Origin: Streptomyces sp. SM10
GTDB taxonomy: Bacteria; Actinomycetota; Actinomycetes; Streptomycetales; Streptomycetaceae
Direction of reading: 5' to 3'
NCBI RefSeq assembly: GCF_002910915.1
Contig: NZ_NEUF01000182.1
Location: forward strand, 1 to 49,890
Length of the DNA: 49,890 nucleotides
The stretch's first letter is position 1, and each line of letters begins with the position of its first letter. The notes below the pieces were generated by a model. The model searched no databases. It had not been told where the DNA came from and saw nothing but the letters and a program-made list of their open reading frames with translations. This document shows, in pieces, positions 1-7,331 of the stretch. A program made the position numbers and the translations under genes.

Positions 1-124
1 GGCCCCGGACGCGCACGACCGGAGTCTGGCCGACCCGGCCCCAGGACCTCGCGCGTGGCGGCCTCAGCGACTGGCTGGCTTCGTCCTCGAAGACGATCCA
101 GGCTCCGCGGGCCGCCGCTGTGCT
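1..124 (-). CDS. IS630 transposase, DDE domain (orfB), 5' fragment in -1 frame
   Basis: Read in the -1 frame relative to the upstream ORF, the sequence translates as RGAWIVFEDEASQSLRPP followed by the RSWGRVGQTP segment. This is the canonical first catalytic-Asp region of IS630/Tc1-type transposases (the first D of the DDE triad is in FEDEA). The remaining D and E residues lie beyond base 1. No independent start codon with a ribosome-binding site is visible, so expression probably depends on slippage at the AAAA run (complement of 124-127). Confidence 0.75.
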
Positions 125-603
125 TTTACCTCCGGCCACACCTCCTTCTTCCACAACTCCACTGCTTCGTCGTCCCGTTCGATCGCTCTGCGGGCCGGCT
201 GCTGCCAGGACCAGCCGTGCCGCTTCAGCAGCCGCCATGTCCCCTCCACCGTGTAGCCGACGTGGAACAGCCGCCCGATCAACGTCTTCACCCGCGCCAG
301 TGTCCAGCGCTGATCCGCCCAGCCGTGGGCGAGGGGGCCGCGCTCCAACTCGCGCTCAAGCCGAATGATTTGAGCTGAAGAAAGCCTCGGACGGCCTGGT
401 GACCCCTTCGAGCGGACACCTTCCACACCTCGCTCCCGCCACTGCCGGCGCCAGCGCTCCACCGACCGCTCGCTCACCCTCAGCGCGGCCGCGATCTCCC
501 TGTTCTTCCTGCCATCCTCGAAACGGCCGACCGCCTCCAGCCGGATCCGTTCCCTCGCCACCCTCTTGGCATCGGTCAAGCCGCCGCCCTGCGCGTATCT
601 CAC
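64..603 (-). CDS. IS630 transposase, N-terminal ORF (helix-turn-helix, orfA)
   Basis: A 179-residue ORF with the winged/helix-turn-helix N-terminus of IS630 transposases. Residues about 30-60 (FEDGRKNREIAAALRVSERS) form the HTH, followed by the WRRQWRERG and GRPRLSS segments typical of the family. The expected catalytic domain does not follow in this frame; the ORF ends shortly after a GTA AAA GCA stretch (complement of 121-129). A -1 slip on the AAAA there enters a frame reading RGAWIVFEDEASQ, which is the start of the DDE domain. IS630 transposases are usually about 340-360 aa, so the complete enzyme would be the frameshift product. A simple inactivating indel is the alternative. Confidence 0.85.
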   Translation of the reverse strand: MRYAQGGGLTDAKRVARERIRLEAVGRFEDGRKNREIAAALRVSERSVERWRRQWRERGVEGVRSKGSPGRPRLSSAQIIRLERELERGPLAHGWADQRWTLARVKTLIGRLFHVGYTVEGTWRLLKRHGWSWQQPARRAIERDDEAVELWKKEVWPEVKAQRRPAEPGSSSRTKPASR

Positions 604-747
604 ACCACACAGCTACCGACCCGGCTCAGCCGCCGTCAGGCGAACGACCCGACATCACCCAATCAAGTTCAGTAGCTTGGCCTGGAAGCCGAAGCGCCCA
701 CCGGGGTGCGACGGAGGCAGGGCAGGCAGACGGGGTAAGGGTTGTCC

Positions 748-1242
748 ATGGCATGGGACGAGTGGGAACAGCTGAAGGCGGACGCCTCCGATCGGCGGTC
801 GGCAGGAATGCAGTTGAACCAGCTCGACCCAGGAGGCGGGGGCTCTGCGGCCCTGCCCGGCCAAACGGGCGATCTCAGGGTGGGCCACAGCGATCTGGCA
901 AAGATCGGCAGCCAGGCCCATGGCCTCTACAACGACCTCTGGGACAAGGCCCGGGTGGCCGTTCCCAGCAGCGACAAGGCCGCCGGCGACCTGAGCGGTC
1001 AGGGCTTCGCATTGGGCGGCGGCCTCAAGCATGTGTCGACCCGGTGGGACGAACAGCTGAAGTCACTCATGGACGCGTGCGCCCACATCTCCAACCACAT
1101 GCAGGTCACCAAGAAGGTGGTCGCTGGTGACGAGGCCTACATCCACCGGGCGGTGAGCAGCATCGACGTCCTGGATGCCGGATTCGACGAGCGGGCGGGC
1201 GAGCCGGGCAAGAAGAACCCGGCGTACGAGCCCAAGAAGTAG
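748..1242 (+). CDS. T7SS-associated helical protein (WXG100-like partner)
   Basis: A 164-residue protein beginning MAWDEWEQLKADA, without signal peptide or membrane segment and predicted to be mostly helical. The ATG at 748 is chosen because the purine-rich taaggg at 736-741 lies 6 bases upstream; a TTG at 742 is in frame but overlaps that signal. The 37-bp gap to the following large ORF suggests one operon. Short helical proteins with this opening usually sit directly upstream of DUF6571-type T7SS substrates in Streptomyces (family knowledge, from memory). I infer a chaperone or co-secreted partner. There is no strict WxG motif: a Trp occurs in RWDEQLK at about residue 105, so membership of WXG100 is loose. 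Confidence 0.65.
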   Translation: MAWDEWEQLKADASDRRSAGMQLNQLDPGGGGSAALPGQTGDLRVGHSDLAKIGSQAHGLYNDLWDKARVAVPSSDKAAGDLSGQGFALGGGLKHVSTRWDEQLKSLMDACAHISNHMQVTKKVVAGDEAYIHRAVSSIDVLDAGFDERAGEPGKKNPAYEPKK

Positions 1243-1279
1243 CGGCGCGACCACAGACGTACAGGAGAATCAACGACTC

Positions 1280-3577
1280 ATGGATCTCGACGCGCTGCGC
1301 TTCGCCAACTTCGCGACGCTCGACACCGCCGTCTCCGACTGGGAGCTGCTCGTACGGCACCTCGTGGAACTGGAGAGAGGGGCCGAGGACGGGCTGCACG
1401 AGGCCGCCAACACGGCCGACTGGACCGGCATGAACGCACAGGTCACCAAGGAGTTCGTCGGCAAGACCGCCGGCGAGTTCAAAGATGCCCACACGCAGGC
1501 CAACACCATTCACAAGATCCTCGCCGACACCCGGGACGAGCTGCGCCAGTACAAGAAGGATCTTGAAGCCGCCATCAGCCGGGGTCAGAAGAAGAATCTG
1601 ACCGTCACCAGCACCGGCGGCGGTTTCACCGTCACCATGAACATCCACCCGGACCGGGCGGCCCGGGGCACCTCCGTGCCGGACCACAGCGAGAGCGATG
1701 TCACCGCGCTGCGCGACGAGGTGCAGGCGATCCTCAAGAACGCCTCGGAGAGTGACGAGTCGGCGAGCAAGGTGCTGACCGCGATAGCCGACCAGGCCAA
1801 GATGGGCTTCTCGGACGCCAACTACAGGGACCGCGACTCCGCGGCGGACGCGGTCCAGGCGGCGGAGGACCTCGCCAAGATCGCGGCGAAGAATCCCGAG
1901 GACCTCACGCCTGCCGAATTCGACAGGGTCAACAGCGGCCTGGAGAAGTACAAGGACGACCCGCTGTTCTCCGAGCGGTTCGCCACGCAGCTCGGCCCCA
2001 AGAAGACCCTCGAGTTCTGGCAGGGCATCAACGACCCCGCCATGAACCCGTCCCTGGGCCACGAACGGCTCGACAAGTTCGACGACCTCCAGCGCAATCT
2101 CGGGATGACGCTCGCCACCGCCACGCAGAGCGACTCCGCCGACATGACGAGCTGGAAGGGCAACATGATCAAGCTCGGTGACCAGCCCATCGGGCGGGAC
2201 GGCGGCGGCCCCATGGGCTTCCAGGTCATGAGCAACCTGATGCGCACCGGCGACTACGACGACCAGTTCCTCAAGAGCTACGGCACCAAGCTCATGGAGA
2301 CAGAACGCAAGCTCACCGGGAACGGCGAGCACGCCAACATGGCATGGCAGCACATGGGAATGGACCCGTGGCTCAACAGGATTGGCGACGACAGCGGCGA
2401 CGACCCGCTGACCGGATACCTCAAGGGGCTGTCCAACAGCCCGGACGCAGCGACCGACTTCTTCAACGAGCAGTACGTCTCCAAGGACGACTCCCCCTTC
2501 GAGCGCGACACGGACGGAAACGAGAAGAACGGAAAGGTCCCGCTCTCCAACTTCCAGTACCTGTTCGAAGAGCGCGACTGGCCGCAGGAGAGCAACCTCA
2601 AGGGCGACGACGACAACACCGGACGCAACAATCTCGCCCTTGCCCTGGAGGCCGCAACGACCGGTCACCCGGCGGGCGAATTGCCGACCGCGGACACTCC
2701 GGCCCACAACGACCAACAGGCCAAGCTCTTCGAGTCCATCGTGTCATCCGTCGCGGACGACAACGGACGCCTCACGGACCACAGTTACATGTCCGACAGC
2801 ATCGGGCAGATCACCTCGGAGTACCTGCCGGACATCAACCGGGCCATGACCGACGACCAGGACGAGGACACGAACAAGCTGTTCCCCGTCGCCGGCAGCT
2901 CGGCCACGCTCAACCACCGTGACGTCAACGCCCTGTTGATGACCGTCGGGCAGAATCCTGAGGGTTATGCGGCCGTGGAGGTGGCCAACAAGTCGTACAT
3001 GGCGAACCTCATGGACTACCACATGAATCCGGACCTACCGGCCGACCAGCGTTACTCGAACGACACCCAGTTCGCCGTCGAGCAGATCGCCCACGGTTCG
3101 GGCGAGGTGTCCGGCACGCTCGCCATCGGCCGCCAGGAGGCGGTCGCCGGGCCCGCCGAGCAATCCGACAAGGAGTTCGACCAGTCCGTAGGACAGTGGA
3201 AGAACGCCATCTCCGGAGGCATCGGCACGGGCATCGGCGTCGGTACGTCGTTCATCGCCAGCCCTATCGGCGGTGCAGTGGCCGGCGGCGTGGCATCGAC
3301 GGCAAGCAGCATGGTCCTCGAAGCCCTCTTCCAGGACGCCGAGGGGCATGCCAAGGACGACGCGGGCTCCGTCATAGGTGAGCTGTGGGAGAGCGGAAGC
3401 GAGCAGAACGCGGAATACACCGAGACCGCCGCGGAGAACGCGGCGAAGGCACACCACCGTGACGACCTGATGGACGACAGCATCGATGAGAAGGCGCGCG
3501 TCGCCACCCAGGAGGGGTTCCGCGCTGCGGGTGTCAACACCGCTCACATGTCTCCACACTTGAAGACGGACATCTGA
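1280..3577 (+). CDS. Large WXG/DUF6571-like T7SS substrate candidate
   Basis: A 765-residue protein. The N-terminal about 100 residues are helical with a W-T-G turn (TADWTGMNAQ, about residues 46-55), as in WXG100/LXG-type secreted proteins. The middle is a long hydrophilic helical region with no signal peptide. Residues about 646-677 form a Gly/Ala-rich hydrophobic stretch (glycine-zipper-like, GGIGTGIGVGTSF then GGAVAGGVAS), a feature of membrane-active or membrane-inserting toxins and of DUF6571 proteins. The C-terminal about 90 residues are acidic and helical. ATG 1280 is preceded by AGGAG at 1263-1267; the frame is open further upstream but lacks a better start. It is cotranscribed with the small helical protein before it and followed 63 bp later by a lipoprotein gene. 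No enzymatic motif was recognised, and toxin status is unproven. Confidence 0.65.
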   Translation: MDLDALRFANFATLDTAVSDWELLVRHLVELERGAEDGLHEAANTADWTGMNAQVTKEFVGKTAGEFKDAHTQANTIHKILADTRDELRQYKKDLEAAISRGQKKNLTVTSTGGGFTVTMNIHPDRAARGTSVPDHSESDVTALRDEVQAILKNASESDESASKVLTAIADQAKMGFSDANYRDRDSAADAVQAAEDLAKIAAKNPEDLTPAEFDRVNSGLEKYKDDPLFSERFATQLGPKKTLEFWQGINDPAMNPSLGHERLDKFDDLQRNLGMTLATATQSDSADMTSWKGNMIKLGDQPIGRDGGGPMGFQVMSNLMRTGDYDDQFLKSYGTKLMETERKLTGNGEHANMAWQHMGMDPWLNRIGDDSGDDPLTGYLKGLSNSPDAATDFFNEQYVSKDDSPFERDTDGNEKNGKVPLSNFQYLFEERDWPQESNLKGDDDNTGRNNLALALEAATTGHPAGELPTADTPAHNDQQAKLFESIVSSVADDNGRLTDHSYMSDSIGQITSEYLPDINRAMTDDQDEDTNKLFPVAGSSATLNHRDVNALLMTVGQNPEGYAAVEVANKSYMANLMDYHMNPDLPADQRYSNDTQFAVEQIAHGSGEVSGTLAIGRQEAVAGPAEQSDKEFDQSVGQWKNAISGGIGTGIGVGTSFIASPIGGAVAGGVASTASSMVLEALFQDAEGHAKDDAGSVIGELWESGSEQNAEYTETAAENAAKAHHRDDLMDDSIDEKARVATQEGFRAAGVNTAHMSPHLKTDI

Positions 3578-3640
3578 TCGACTGTCCGGGGACGGCGCCC
3601 GCCGTGTCGCCCCCGTCCGAACACCGAAAGGCTGCTCACG

Positions 3641-4198
3641 TTGTCTGTCCGTGTAGCTCTCCGTCGTCACCGGTTCATCGGCACGGCAGTCTCCCTGTCG
3701 GCCGCCGTCGTCCTCGCGTCCAGCCTGTCGGCATGCTCCGGCGACGACCCGCCCAAGAAGGCGTACACCGTGCCCACGTCGCTGTGCGGGACCTCCGTGG
3801 ACCCCGCACTGGTGAAGGCCGCACTGCCCGGCGGGAATTCCCTCTCATCGGCACCGTCGAAGCCTAACGGTGGGACGACTCGCTGCGACGTGTCGGTGGA
3901 CGGCAAGGCAGCCCTGCGCCTCACCCAGGCATGGTGGGGAGAGGGGGATACCGGCGCGGCGGTCGCACAGGGGTACGCCTACACGGACGGCGGGACGACG
4001 TCGGACGACTTGCGGTTCGTCTACGCCGGAAAAGCCGGCGTGGGCAAGGTCGCTTCCTGCACGTCGCCGGAACACCCGGAGCAGGAACTCTTCGCGGTGA
4101 TCCAGGTCCTCGGCTCCGGCATCGACGACCAGACAGCCATGAAGAGCCTGATCACGGACTACACCAAGGCCGTCGGGCAGTCGGCGGCCTGCGAGTGA
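3641..4198 (+). CDS. Lipoprotein of the T7SS-like cassette
   Basis: A 185-residue secreted lipoprotein. A basic N-terminus (RVALRRHRF) and hydrophobic core lead to the lipobox LSAC at about residues 28-31, then a Ser/Asp linker. Further cysteines (in SLCGTS, TRCDVS, ASCTSP and the C-terminal AACE) suggest two disulfides in the mature domain. The start is TTG at 3641 with GAAAGG about 10 bases upstream; no other in-frame start precedes the signal sequence. It is the last gene of the cassette. Its position just after a putative secreted effector makes a surface partner or immunity role possible, but nothing in the sequence proves it. Its 3' end overlaps the antisense tail of the damaged MFS gene. 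Confidence 0.7.
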   Translation: MSVRVALRRHRFIGTAVSLSAAVVLASSLSACSGDDPPKKAYTVPTSLCGTSVDPALVKAALPGGNSLSSAPSKPNGGTTRCDVSVDGKAALRLTQAWWGEGDTGAAVAQGYAYTDGGTTSDDLRFVYAGKAGVGKVASCTSPEHPEQELFAVIQVLGSGIDDQTAMKSLITDYTKAVGQSAACE

Positions 4199-4857
4199 CC
4201 TCGCCGCGCGGTGAGAGCCAGGAGAGCCGCGCCGTCCTCCGCAGCGCCGTGGGCCGCGCCCACCCCGCCGCCGCCGAGCGCGGCGAAGGCCGCACCGCCC
4301 GCAGCGAGCAGCAGCGCGTTGGACAGGCCGTCCGAGATCTGGAGGGCGGCCGAATTGGCCCCCGCGTCCTGCGGCGAGGACAGCTTCAGGAGCAGAACGC
4401 TCGTCGAGGCGATCACGATGCCCATGCCGAAGCAGCCGACGATCAGGAGCCCGCCGCCGACGCCCTGGACGGCCCGGCCCAGGATGAACATCCACATGCC
4501 CCCGGCCGTGCCGGAGAGCAGCAGCCCGGCCCCGAAGGCGCCGATCCCCGTGGCGAGCGGGGCGAGCGGACCCCGCCGGTCGGCCCACTGCCCGGAGAGC
4601 ACCATGGCGAAGAGGCTGGTGGTGAAGTACGCGGAGAAGGCGAACGCGTAGAGCGGGATGCCGTGCAGCTCCTTGGCCGCGACCGGCATCGCCGTGCCGA
4701 CGGCGGTCGCCTCGAAGGCGATGAGCAGGACGACCGAGACGATCCCGATGCTGAGCGCCCGGTAGGTCCGCCCGAGGACCCCTTCCGCCGGTTCTGCGAC
4801 GGTGGTCTCGACGAGGGCGGCAGCGACCTCGGCGTCAGGGGGTTCCAGGGCAGTCAT
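4159..4857 (-). pseudogene. MFS transporter pseudogene, internally deleted and 3'-truncated
   Basis: The first 140 residues are a good MFS N-terminal half: TM1 (VSVVLLIAFEATAVGTAMP), the loop motif GQWADRRG between TM2 and TM3, and TM4 (GRAVQGVGGGLLIV). The next residue jumps to what is normally the last third of such transporters (GMGIVIASTSVLLLKLS then GANSAALQISDGLSNALLLA). About 200 residues with TM5 to TM10 are missing, yet the frame is kept; the junction is near 4437. After about residue 200 (near 4257) homology ends and the ORF runs into the antisense of the neighbouring lipoprotein gene. Total length is 232 aa against more than 400 for the family. ATG 4857 is the natural start. It cannot be a functional transporter. 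Confidence 0.8.
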
Positions 4858-5053
4858 GAGCCTCAGAGTAAGGGCCGCAACCCTGGGTGACCCCTGTCGG
4901 TGGGCGGTATCCGGCTGGTCCCTTGGTCGCACGACCGCCACTTCACCGGACCGCGAACGTGAACGCGGTATGGCAGTCGTGTTGCGGCCCTCCCGGAGCC
5001 CTTGGCCCGGTCCGGCCGGGCCCGTACGGTCGACAGCAGATCAAGAATCGCAC

Positions 5054-5128
5054 GGCCGTGTGCCCGAGAGGCTCAGGGGCTCGACTGCAACTCGAGTTAC
5101 ACCGGTTCGAATCCGGTCACGGCCTCCA
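5054..5128 (+). tRNA. tRNA-Cys (anticodon GCA)
   Basis: A 75-nt gene folding as a complete cloverleaf. The acceptor GGCCGTG (5054-5060) pairs with CACGGCC (5118-5124). The D stem is CCC/GGG. The anticodon stem CTCGA/TCGAG (5080-5084/5092-5096) encloses loop CTGCAAC with anticodon GCA at 5087-5089. The T stem ACCGG/CCGGT encloses TTCGAAT. Discriminator T5125 and an encoded CCA (5126-5128) follow; U73 is a known identity element of tRNA-Cys. A hairpin terminator follows immediately. It lies next to the truncated MFS gene, but I see no duplicated 3' end or integrase in the window. Confidence 0.95.
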
Positions 5129-5139
5129 GCAAAAGACAA

Positions 5140-5168
5140 CGGCCGCCTCCATGGCGTGGGGGCGGCCG
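5140..5168 (+). terminator. Hairpin terminator after tRNA-Cys
   Basis: CGGCCGCC (5140-5147) and GGCGGCCG (5161-5168) are perfect inverted arms around a 13-nt loop, 12 bases after the tRNA 3' end. There is no long T-run, as is usual for Streptomyces terminators. Confidence 0.7.
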
Positions 5169-5187
5169 CTTCTGCGTACGTCAGCGG

Positions 5188-5850
5188 CTACGCAGGGTCC
5201 AGCGAGGGCTGTGCTTCCAGTCCTCCGTCGTCCGCACAGCCCAGTTCCTTCGCCATGGCCAGAGCGAAGGAGTGGGCCACGGTCGCGTACGCGTCCACCA
5301 ACGCTTCGACGTCCCCCTCGGGTTCTGCGGGTACGGCCCCGAAACTGACGTGGAGGTCGACGTGCGCCGGCGCGACACCGGGCAGTTCCGCACTTCGACA
5401 GGCGAAGGTGACGAACGCGCGATCCGGCGCTGTGCCAGCCAGCTCCCCCATCTCCAACTCGGTGTACCTCGAACCTGGGCCCCCCTCCGGAGCGCTGCCG
5501 GACAAGCGCCAGGTGATCTCCAGCGGGACGACGTCGGGCACGCCGACGGGGGTGAAGATCCGGCAGACGTCCCCGTGCCCTGTGAAGGAGGACGTGAACT
5601 GGTCGCTCAGGTCCTGCGCAGCATCGGCGACCGTGGACGTCCGTCCCGACGCCTCGAACCGCGAGGAACCGGCGATCAACTCCAGCGCCTTACCCGCCCG
5701 GGCGGACACCGCGGCACCTCCGCACAGCCGCTCGGGAGGCACGGACTGCTCCCAGGCCTCTTGCGCGCGGCTCTTCTCGTCCTCGCCGCAGCCGACTGCA
5801 CCAGCCACCAGCGAAGCGACCGCTGCCAAGCCGACAATCGCCCTACGCAC
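5188..5850 (-). CDS. Putative lipoprotein, unknown function
   Basis: A 220-residue lipoprotein. Residues 1-20 are a signal peptide ending in AGAVGC (lipobox), followed by a charged linker. The mature part carries Cys residues in RLCGG, DVCRIF, FACRS and the conserved-looking tail AMAKELGCADDG. The start is GTG at 5850 with GAGGTG 6 bases upstream. The C-terminal about 60 residues match a gene fragment at 9122-9352, so this family was once present twice in the window. It faces the tRNA-Cys gene and has its own promoter region to the right (5851-6183). I do not recognise the function. Confidence 0.7.
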   Translation of the reverse strand: MRRAIVGLAAVASLVAGAVGCGEDEKSRAQEAWEQSVPPERLCGGAAVSARAGKALELIAGSSRFEASGRTSTVADAAQDLSDQFTSSFTGHGDVCRIFTPVGVPDVVPLEITWRLSGSAPEGGPGSRYTELEMGELAGTAPDRAFVTFACRSAELPGVAPAHVDLHVSFGAVPAEPEGDVEALVDAYATVAHSFALAMAKELGCADDGGLEAQPSLDPA

Positions 5851-6183
5851 GGGAGCACCTCAGGACCTGCGCGTGCTCTCCTTCATCGGATCCGCATGCA
5901 ACACACCCGGCTCCCAGGGGCACCGCCGGCCCAGCAACTGTCAGCCGTCGCTTCACCACATGCCTACTTTCCTCGCTCATCGTCCATGTGGCCGGAGGCA
6001 GTACGGAGGGAATGACGGGAGGCGTCGCACACTCCATCTCCTCCGTCACTGACTGAGCGAAAGCCCTCAACAACTCCCACCGGAGTTCAGCTCCGAGGTT
6101 CACACCCGACACCTCGAACTGGAAAGGCACACCGGACGACTAACCGCACTCGCTCCGGGCACCGCGCACGGCCGCGGGTGCGG
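5851..6183. other. Intergenic region between lipoprotein and DUF397 genes
   Basis: A stretch of 333 bp. It should hold the promoter of the leftward lipoprotein gene. A minus-strand frame at 5843-6130 is open but has no ribosome-binding site, only moderate third-position GC bias and no recognisable family, so I do not call it a gene. No convincing terminator or operator was seen. Confidence 0.5.
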
Positions 6184-6435
6184 TCAGCCCGTGACCGTAC
6201 CTGCCAGGAAGGCGGTCCAGGCGCCGGAAGCGACGGTGAAGGTGGGGCCGTCGGTGACCTTGGAGTCGCGGACGTGGACGGTGTGGGGGCAGGTGGCGAC
6301 CTCGACGCAGGCCTCGCCCTCGTTGCCGCTGTAGCTGGACGTGAACCAGTCGTAGGCGACTTCGAGGCACTCGCCACCCTCGTTGCCGCTGTAGCTGGAC
6401 TTGAACCAGGCCAGTCCGGGGGCTTCGTGGCTCAC
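6184..6435 (-). CDS. DUF397 protein with internal duplication
   Basis: An 83-residue DUF397 protein, a Streptomyces family typically encoded with XRE/DUF5753 regulators (WhiJ and AbaA-like loci) and thought to act as their protein partner. The diagnostic segment W-F-x-S-S-Y-S-G-N-E-G occurs twice, at about residues 10-20 and 30-40; the usual protein has one copy. The C-terminal part (VHVRDSKVTDGPTFTVASGAW) is the ordinary DUF397 tail. The GTG start at 6435 overlaps the TGA of the upstream regulator (GTGA, 6432-6435), so the pair is translationally coupled. See the 60-bp repeat at 6301-6420. Confidence 0.9.
   Translation of the reverse strand: MSHEAPGLAWFKSSYSGNEGGECLEVAYDWFTSSYSGNEGEACVEVATCPHTVHVRDSKVTDGPTFTVASGAWTAFLAGTVTG
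6301..6420. repeat. 60-bp in-frame tandem duplication inside the DUF397 gene
   Basis: Two adjacent 60-bp units (6301-6360 and 6361-6420) encode the duplicated 20-residue block. Their cores, from CGTTGCCGCTGTAGCTGGAC at 6321 and again at 6381, are identical apart from single changes immediately downstream. The near identity of third positions points to a recent duplication. Confidence 0.85.
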
Positions 6436-7268
6436 AGTTGCCTCACCTTCGTCTCGATGATCTCCGCAGACTTCCAGGGGTTCAGCGCCTGCGCCCGCAG
6501 GATGCCGAAGAGGTCGAACATGTCACCGACCTGCTCCGGCTTCGCGATCAATCTATCTCCGCCGTGCGCCTCCACATACAGAAGACTGCGGCCTTCCGCA
6601 GTGGACATCAACTTCATCGACCCCATCAACCCCGCATGCGTGTGCTGAGCCGACGGCATCACCTGCACCGTCAGGTGGTTGAACCGCTCCACGCAGTCGA
6701 GGACGTGTCGCAGTTGCTCCTTCAGCACCTCGGGCCCGCCGAGCGTCCGGTCCAGGACCGACTCCTCGATGACGTACCCGATGCGCGGCGGCGGGGTGCG
6801 CGACAGCACCGTCTGCCGCTCCAGCCTCGCTCCGACGTGCCGGGCGATCTCGTCCTCCGTGTACGCCGGTACGCGCGACCGGTACAGCGCGTGCACGTAC
6901 GCCTCCGTCTGGAGCAGGCCCGGGATCAGCATCGTCTCGTACGCACTGATCACCCGCGCGCTCCGCTCCAGCTTCGCCCAGTCCAGGAACTTCGGCGGGT
7001 ACTTCTCCTCGTCCACCAGCTCGCAGCACGCCTTCAGGGCCCCGCCCGCGCCGAACACCCGGTCCGCTTCGATCAGCAGGTCGCGCGAGGGGATGCGCTC
7101 CACCCGCTCCACCGCGCCCATCAGCGACTCCGAGACCAGCAGCTGCTCCGCCGCCTCCCTCTGTGTGAGACTCGCCCGCACCCGGTGGATGCGGATCAGC
7201 TCCCCCACCAAACGCCGCCCGCGCGTCGTCTCGCCACTCGTCCCCACGGCCGTCACCACCCTCCCCAC
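6432..7268 (-). CDS. WhiJ-like XRE regulator with DUF5753 domain
   Basis: A 278-residue regulator. An XRE helix-turn-helix occupies about residues 20-75 (LIRIHRVRASLTQREAAEQLL then SESLMGAVERVER). It is followed by the DUF5753 domain, recognised by YETMLIPGLLQTEAYV, RQTVLSRTPPPRIGYVIEESVL and VQVMPSAQHTHAGLMGS. Such proteins bind DNA near their own locus and work with a DUF397 partner, here encoded directly downstream with a 4-base overlap. The start is uncertain: GTG at 7268 gives the longest form, while GGGGAGG at 7260-7266 would serve an internal GTG at 7247. It is divergent from the gene starting at 7320-7332 with a short shared promoter region. Confidence 0.9.
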   Translation of the reverse strand: MGRVVTAVGTSGETTRGRRLVGELIRIHRVRASLTQREAAEQLLVSESLMGAVERVERIPSRDLLIEADRVFGAGGALKACCELVDEEKYPPKFLDWAKLERSARVISAYETMLIPGLLQTEAYVHALYRSRVPAYTEDEIARHVGARLERQTVLSRTPPPRIGYVIEESVLDRTLGGPEVLKEQLRHVLDCVERFNHLTVQVMPSAQHTHAGLMGSMKLMSTAEGRSLLYVEAHGGDRLIAKPEQVGDMFDLFGILRAQALNPWKSAEIIETKVRQL

Positions 7269-7331
7269 ATCGCATGGATGTGGATCGCGTCCTCCTGGTC
7301 ACGCTACGCAGTCACCGCGATGCTCATAGCC

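Larger units (their letters stand above)
1..603 (-). mobile_element. IS630-family insertion sequence, partial (runs off left edge)
   Basis: The 5' part of an IS630-type element lies on the minus strand: a helix-turn-helix ORF (64-603) followed, in the -1 frame, by the start of the DDE catalytic domain up to base 1. The distal catalytic part and the far inverted repeat are outside the window. I could not identify the near inverted repeat in 604-740, so the element boundary there is undefined. It sits immediately upstream of a T7SS-like cassette and close to a deleted MFS gene, which fits a rearranged accessory region. Confidence 0.85.

Noticed and set aside
1106..2716. Long open frame on the minus strand opposite the T7SS-like substrate gene
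   Set aside because: It is an antisense shadow of a GC-rich gene; composition is Val/Arg/Leu-rich with no family, and the plus strand has clear coding character.
5843..6130. 95-codon minus-strand ORF upstream of the lipoprotein
   Set aside because: No ribosome-binding site, moderate codon bias, overlaps the promoter region and has no recognisable family.
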